Shown: one piece after another, positions 7,908 to 10,681 of the stretch | Layout of the letters: every line of letters begins with the position of its first letter | How positions within the stretch are numbered: the stretch's first letter is position 1 | NCBI GenBank assembly: GCA_030599445.1 | Contig: JAUVOA010000027.1 | Coordinates: 1 to 10,681, forward strand | Direction: 5' to 3' | Length of the DNA: 10,681 nt | Source of the DNA: Atribacterota bacterium | Lineage (GTDB): Bacteria; Atribacterota; Phoenicimicrobiia; Phoenicimicrobiales; Phoenicimicrobiaceae | Program-made: the position numbers and the translations under genes | The notes under the pieces: model-generated | What the model saw: the letters and a program-made list of their open reading frames with translations, nothing else | What the model was told of the DNA's origin: nothing | Database searches by the model: none

Positions 7908-8048
7908 GCCGGAAATACAAGATATATTAATTAAGTTTGTAATCATATGAGATTCGTGATTAATTTTTTCTAATATAATTTTTTTATTCTCTTCGTTTAT
8001 ATATTTTAGCTCTGCAGTTACTTTATGCCATGCTAATCTGGTAGTTAA
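7884..8048 (-). pseudogene. Possible decayed gene fragment, unrecognised
   Basis: The minus strand is open for 54 codons from a TAA at 8049-8051 to a TAG at 7884-7886. The middle looks protein-like (LAWHKVTAELKYINEENKK, then ILEKINHESH), with a charged, helix-like composition. There is no start codon at its front and no ribosome binding site, and its last codons are the GTATCTC array. I do not recognise a family. It may be the remains of a gene eroded by repeats, or an accidental open frame in AT-rich DNA. It is the only sizeable stretch of this gap not explained by repeats. Confidence 0.2.
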
Positions 8049-8058
8049 TTAATTTATA

Positions 8059-8081
8059 GACAGGCGAGACGCCTGTCCTAC
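8059..8081 (-). repeat. REP-like hairpin 1 with 5' GTAG
   Basis: On the minus strand GTAG (8081-8078) is followed directly by a perfect 8-base stem, GACAGGCG / CGCCTGTC, with loop TCT. A GTAG tetranucleotide at the foot of a hairpin is the hallmark of REP elements mobilised by RAYT (TnpA-REP) proteins. No RAYT gene is in this window. Confidence 0.65.
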
Positions 8082-8093
8082 GGTTTACTTATC

Positions 8094-8121
8094 TAGGGGC
8101 AGACACAAGGTCTGCCCCTAC
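8094..8121 (-). repeat. REP-like hairpin 2 with 5' GTAG
   Basis: On the minus strand GTAG starts at 8121 and leads into an 11-base perfect stem (8120-8110 pairing with 8104-8094; TAGGGGCAGAC on one arm) with a 5-base loop. The architecture is that of the other two GTAG hairpins but with a different stem sequence. No T-run follows, so it is not a standard terminator. Confidence 0.65.
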
Positions 8122-8125
8122 ATGT

Positions 8126-8222
8126 TATACATTATTATTTTCTTCACGAGATACGAACTTGGCTTCTGTTTTTTATTTTCTTAACCAGGTAACCAGGTAA
8201 CTAACTAACCAACTAACTAATT
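8126..8222. repeat. Composite dispersed repeat, copy 2
   Basis: This is the second copy of the element at 7095-7198, in the same orientation, about 97 bases. It begins TATACATTATTATTTTCTTC, carries one GAGATAC heptamer unit in the middle, and ends in a period-4 tract, AACTAACTAACCAACTAACT, plus AATT. Its right end (8175-8222) differs from copy 1 at only 2 of 48 positions. It begins 4 bases beyond the second GTAG hairpin. Confidence 0.8.
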
Positions 8223-8226
8223 CTTT

Positions 8227-8254
8227 ACGAGATACGATTCACGAGATACGAGTT
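8227..8254. repeat. Heptamer array, ACGAGAT type
   Basis: Four units: ACGAGAT, ACGATTC, ACGAGAT, ACGAGTT. This is the reverse complement of the GTATCTC array at 7873-7907, so the two arrays face each other across the gap and could form a long stem with a loop of about 320 bases. Confidence 0.75.
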
Positions 8255-8262
8255 ATTCTCTG

Positions 8263-8297
8263 CGCTCCACGCTAGATTTACTATCCGCTCTACGCTA
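8263..8297. repeat. Two CGCTNNACGCTA words
   Basis: CGCTCCACGCTA (8263-8274) and CGCTCTACGCTA (8286-8297) differ at one base. They match the word across the coaE stop codon at 7204-7215. Confidence 0.5.
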
Positions 8298-8299
8298 TC

Positions 8300-8324
8300 A
8301 GGGGCGTATGCAATACGCCCCTAC
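8300..8324 (-). repeat. REP-like hairpin 3 with 5' GTAG
   Basis: On the minus strand GTAG starts at 8324 and leads into a 10-base perfect stem (arms 8313-8322 and 8300-8309; AGGGGCGTAT) with a 3-base loop. Its interior reads GCGTATTGC, the same word as the heptamer array at 7014-7041. It is the first hairpin downstream of polA, but no T-run follows it. Confidence 0.65.
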
Positions 8325-8347
8325 TTCTTTCTCTTTTTATTTTCTTT

Positions 8348-8379
8348 ACTATATACTATATACTACATACTATATACTA
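8348..8379. repeat. Heptamer array, ACTATAT type, overlapping the polA stop
   Basis: Units ACTATAT, ACTATAT, ACTACAT, ACTATAT and a partial ACTA. The partial unit contains the TAG stop codon that ends the polA reading frame (8377-8379). It is the reverse complement of the GTATATA array at 5060-5087. Confidence 0.85.
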
Positions 8380-8691
8380 AGAAAGTTCTGCCCAATTATT
8401 ACCCGTCTTTAAATTTACTTTTATAGGAACAGAAATTTCTAAACTATGTTCCATAATCTCTTTAATTATGGATTTAACTTTTTCTAACTCTGGCTTGTAA
8501 ACCTCAAATATTAATTCATCATGTATTTGGAGTAGTAATCTACTTTTAAATTGTTCTTTTTTAAAAGATTCATCTATTTTAATCATAGCTAATTTTATTA
8601 AATCAGCTGCGCTTCCTTGAATTGGAGCGTTAATAGCAATTCTTTCATTAAATTCACGGATATTTTTATGTTTACTGTTAATGCCTTCTAA
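8377..8691 (-). pseudogene. polA: DNA polymerase I C-terminal segment beyond an in-frame TAA
   Basis: These 104 codons continue the polA frame directly after the TAA at 8692-8694, with no shift. They begin LEGINSKHKNIREFNERIA, then NAPIQGSAADLIKLAM, then palm motif C, QIHDEL, whose aspartate codon is 8518-8520 and supplies a catalytic metal ligand, and end NNWAELS before TAG. It is therefore the missing end of the polymerase domain and not a separate gene. The ATG at 8586 has no Shine-Dalgarno site and would omit the NAPIQGSAAD helix. Either polA is inactivated, the stop is read through, or the TAA is a sequence error. The conserved motifs are intact, which suggests recent loss or an error. 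Confidence 0.85.
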
Positions 8692-10681
8692 TTATCTCCT
8701 TCGATTTAATAGAGTTAATACATAGCCCTTCTTCCGAGCTTCCTCTTTCTCCCTTTCAATATATTTTTTTACCCCTTGATATCTACAAAAATAATTATTA
8801 ATATATTTTTCGGCTTCCTCTCTCCCTGCCCCCAAATTACGCGCTAATCCATAACTGCTCATTCCATAAATAATACCAAAATTAATTACCTTGGCCATTC
8901 TTCTCATCTGCTCGCTAATTATATTTTGATCAAGGTTAAATATTCCCGAGGCAGTATGAGCATGGATATCTTCATCATTTTTAAAAGCATTAAGCAAACT
9001 TTCATCCCGAGAGAGATGAGCTAAAATACGCAACTCTATCTGAGAATAATCTACGGATAATAGCACAAGCCCTTCCTCTGCGATAAAAGCTTTTCTAATT
9101 TCTCTACCCATTTCGGTTCTGATGGGAATATTTTGAAGATTAGGCTCACTGCTGCTTAATCTTCCAGTAGAAGTAATAGTTTGATGAAAAGAAGTGTGTA
9201 TCCTCTTGGTTTTACTGTTAACCAAAAAGGGTAATTTGTCGATATAAGTATTCTTTAGCTTGTCTAATTCTCTATGTTCCAGAATGAAAGACACAACCTT
9301 GTGCTGGGGAGCTAAAGTATTAAGTACATCCGCATTGGTAGAATAGCCAGTTTTTGTCTTTTTTATTACCGGCAGTTTTAATCTTTCGAAAAGTACAACA
9401 CTTAACTGTTTAGGAGAATTAATATTAAATTCCGTTCCAGATAAATTATAAATAGTTTTTTTCAACTCTTCGAGACGGGTATCTACTTGTTGGGACATCT
9501 CTTTTAAAAAATCAATATTCACTTTAATACCATTGATTTCCATATCTCCTAATATTTTTACTAAAGGCATTTCTATTTTTCTAAATAATGAAATTAAATT
9601 TTTTTCTTCCATTTTTTCTTCTAAAATATCTTTTAATTTCAATATATTTTGAGCGTTCTCGCAAGCATCTTCTATGCTTATGCTCATAATAGCCTTTTTT
9701 TTAATTTCTTTATCTTCATTTTTAAAATATTTTAAATATTCCCAGAATAAATCCCTTAAACCATAGCTCTCTCTTGAAGGATTTAACAAATAAGCAGCAA
9801 TCATAGTATCAAAATTATTTCCTTCTATTCCAACTTTATGCCTACAAAGCACTATGAAATTAAACTTAAGGTTATGGCTAATTTTAATAATTCCTTGGTT
9901 TTCAAAACAGGGACGCAATTTACTTAAAACTAATTCGAGAGAAAGACATTTGGAATTTTCTATTAAATTTAAAGCAAATAACGGGATATAATAATTTTCA
10001 TTATCTTTAAAACTGAGGGCAATTCCTAAAATATTTGATGAAATAGCATTGTCTGAGGAAGTTACTAAATAGAAAGAAAGGTATTTCCTTTCTATAATTT
10101 TATTAGTCAATCCCTCTAATTTTTCTTCAGTGTCAATCAAATTGAATTTTAACTTAGTTTTTTCATGATTAATTTTAGGAGCAATCTTTTTTAATAGGTT
10201 TTTAAATTCTAATTTTTTAAATATTTTCCACAATTTTTCGTAATTTGGCAGTTTAACTTTAAAAGAATCAAAATCGTACTTTATGGGAACTTCTCTTACA
10301 ATAGTAGCCAACAGTTTACTCATCTTAATCTGGCTTTTATATTTTTTTATCTGCTCTCTCAGAGATTTTTTAGAAATTTTGTCGGTATTATTCAAAATAT
10401 TTTCTAAGCTACCAAATTCTTTAATTAAGGCTACAGCAGTTTTTTCTCCTATACCCGGAACACCCGGAATATTATCAGAAGAATCTCCTTTTAAGGCTAA
10501 AATATTCACTATTTTCTCCGGATCTACTCCATATTTTTTCTTTATATCTTCTTCATCATAGATTTTAACCTCAGTTACTCCCTTGATAGTAGTCATTACC
10601 TTAGTATGAGGAGAGATAAGCTGAAAAGCGTCTTTGTCTCCGGTAACAATAATGGTATTACAATTTCTTTTTTCTGCTTCC
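8692..10681 (-). CDS. polA: DNA polymerase I, 5' end cut by window edge, ends at a premature TAA
   Basis: DNA polymerase I fills gaps in excision repair and removes RNA primers from Okazaki fragments. The window enters the 5' nuclease domain at TIIVTGDKDAFQL, about 120 residues into the protein by comparison with E. coli, and the helix-hairpin-helix GDSSDNIPGVPGIGEKTA follows. The 3'-5' exonuclease fold is present but looks dead: the DxE site is replaced by SFYLVTS, NLKYD by NLKFN, and YxxxD by CENAQ, as in Taq-type enzymes. The polymerase domain shows TSTGRLSSSEPNLQNIPIR, motif A LLSVDYSQIELR and motif B RRMAKVINFGIIYG. After TLLNRRR the frame hits TAA (8694-8692) where homologues have the Tyr of RRRYLP. 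The residues after it are still homologous in the same frame, so this is one nonsense codon and not a frameshift. The product would lack motif C. From here to the window edge are 662 sense codons. Confidence 0.95.
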   Translation of the reverse strand, partial: EAEKRNCNTIIVTGDKDAFQLISPHTKVMTTIKGVTEVKIYDEEDIKKKYGVDPEKIVNILALKGDSSDNIPGVPGIGEKTAVALIKEFGSLENILNNTDKISKKSLREQIKKYKSQIKMSKLLATIVREVPIKYDFDSFKVKLPNYEKLWKIFKKLEFKNLLKKIAPKINHEKTKLKFNLIDTEEKLEGLTNKIIERKYLSFYLVTSSDNAISSNILGIALSFKDNENYYIPLFALNLIENSKCLSLELVLSKLRPCFENQGIIKISHNLKFNFIVLCRHKVGIEGNNFDTMIAAYLLNPSRESYGLRDLFWEYLKYFKNEDKEIKKKAIMSISIEDACENAQNILKLKDILEEKMEEKNLISLFRKIEMPLVKILGDMEINGIKVNIDFLKEMSQQVDTRLEELKKTIYNLSGTEFNINSPKQLSVVLFERLKLPVIKKTKTGYSTNADVLNTLAPQHKVVSFILEHRELDKLKNTYIDKLPFLVNSKTKRIHTSFHQTITSTGRLSSSEPNLQNIPIRTEMGREIRKAFIAEEGLVLLSVDYSQIELRILAHLSRDESLLNAFKNDEDIHAHTASGIFNLDQNIISEQMRRMAKVINFGIIYGMSSYGLARNLGAGREEAEKYINNYFCRYQGVKKYIEREKEEARKKGYVLTLLNRRR

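Larger units (their letters stand above)
7814..8376. other. Repeat-packed polA-coaE intergenic region
   Basis: This gap of about 560 bases holds no convincing gene. From left to right it contains the coaE leader, a GTATCTC heptamer array, about 140 bases of non-repeat sequence with an open minus-strand frame, two GTAG hairpins, the second composite repeat, an ACGAGAT array, two CGCTNNACGCTA words, a third GTAG hairpin and an ACTATAT array. I saw no tRNA-like or riboswitch-like fold. No hairpin here is followed by a T-run in the direction of transcription. Confidence 0.75.

Noticed and set aside
8094..8324. GTAG hairpins as intrinsic terminators
   Set aside because: None of the three is followed by a T-run on the minus strand, and their shared GTAG foot points to REP-like elements instead.
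7014..8379. CRISPR array
   Set aside because: The repeats are 7-base direct tandems without unique spacers of regular length, and there are no cas genes.
8587..8700. Frameshift in polA
   Set aside because: Reading the minus strand shows that the family sequence continues in the same frame after the TAA, so there is a single nonsense codon and no insertion or deletion.
10283..10561. Plus-strand open frame inside polA
   Set aside because: Antisense to the conserved 5' nuclease and helix-hairpin-helix region; apparent hydrophobicity comes from the complementary lysine-rich codons.

Overview
This is an AT-rich bacterial chromosomal segment in which every recognisable gene lies on the minus strand. 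In transcription order (right to left) they are polA (5' end outside the window), coaE, ade, uvrB and uvrA (last few codons outside the window). The proteins are bacterial housekeeping types. Low GC, strong Shine-Dalgarno sites, GTG and TTG starts and repeat-rich gaps suggest an uncultured low-GC bacterium. Firmicutes-like or Atribacterota-like lineages are possible, but nothing here fixes the phylum.

Region by region: 1-2816 is uvrA, open throughout and lacking only its last codons. 2817-2975 is a gap holding facing copies of a period-4 repeat. 2976-4976 is uvrB. 4977-5282 is a repeat-filled gap with a candidate -10 box for uvrB. 5283-6995 is ade (adenine deaminase). 6996-7207 holds a heptamer array and the first copy of a composite repeat. 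7208-7813 is coaE. 7814-8376 is a gap of about 560 bases packed with heptamer arrays, three REP-like hairpins, a second composite repeat and one non-repeat stretch that may be a gene remnant. 8377-10681 is polA, interrupted in frame by a TAA codon at 8692-8694 where the family normally has tyrosine.

Functionally, UvrA and UvrB recognise damage in nucleotide excision repair, and DNA polymerase I fills the resulting gap, so three of the five genes belong to one repair pathway. CoaE makes coenzyme A and is a common neighbour of polA. Ade salvages adenine to hypoxanthine and has no evident link to repair.

The most unusual content is not protein-coding. Every gap carries one or more of four short-repeat families: heptamers of the form GTATNNN; period-4 AACT/AACC tracts, partly inside a composite repeat of about 100 bases; a CGCTNNACGCTA word; and hairpins preceded by GTAG, which resemble REP elements. 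The arrays run up to and into the stop codons of polA and coaE. No transposase, CRISPR array, tRNA or rRNA was seen.
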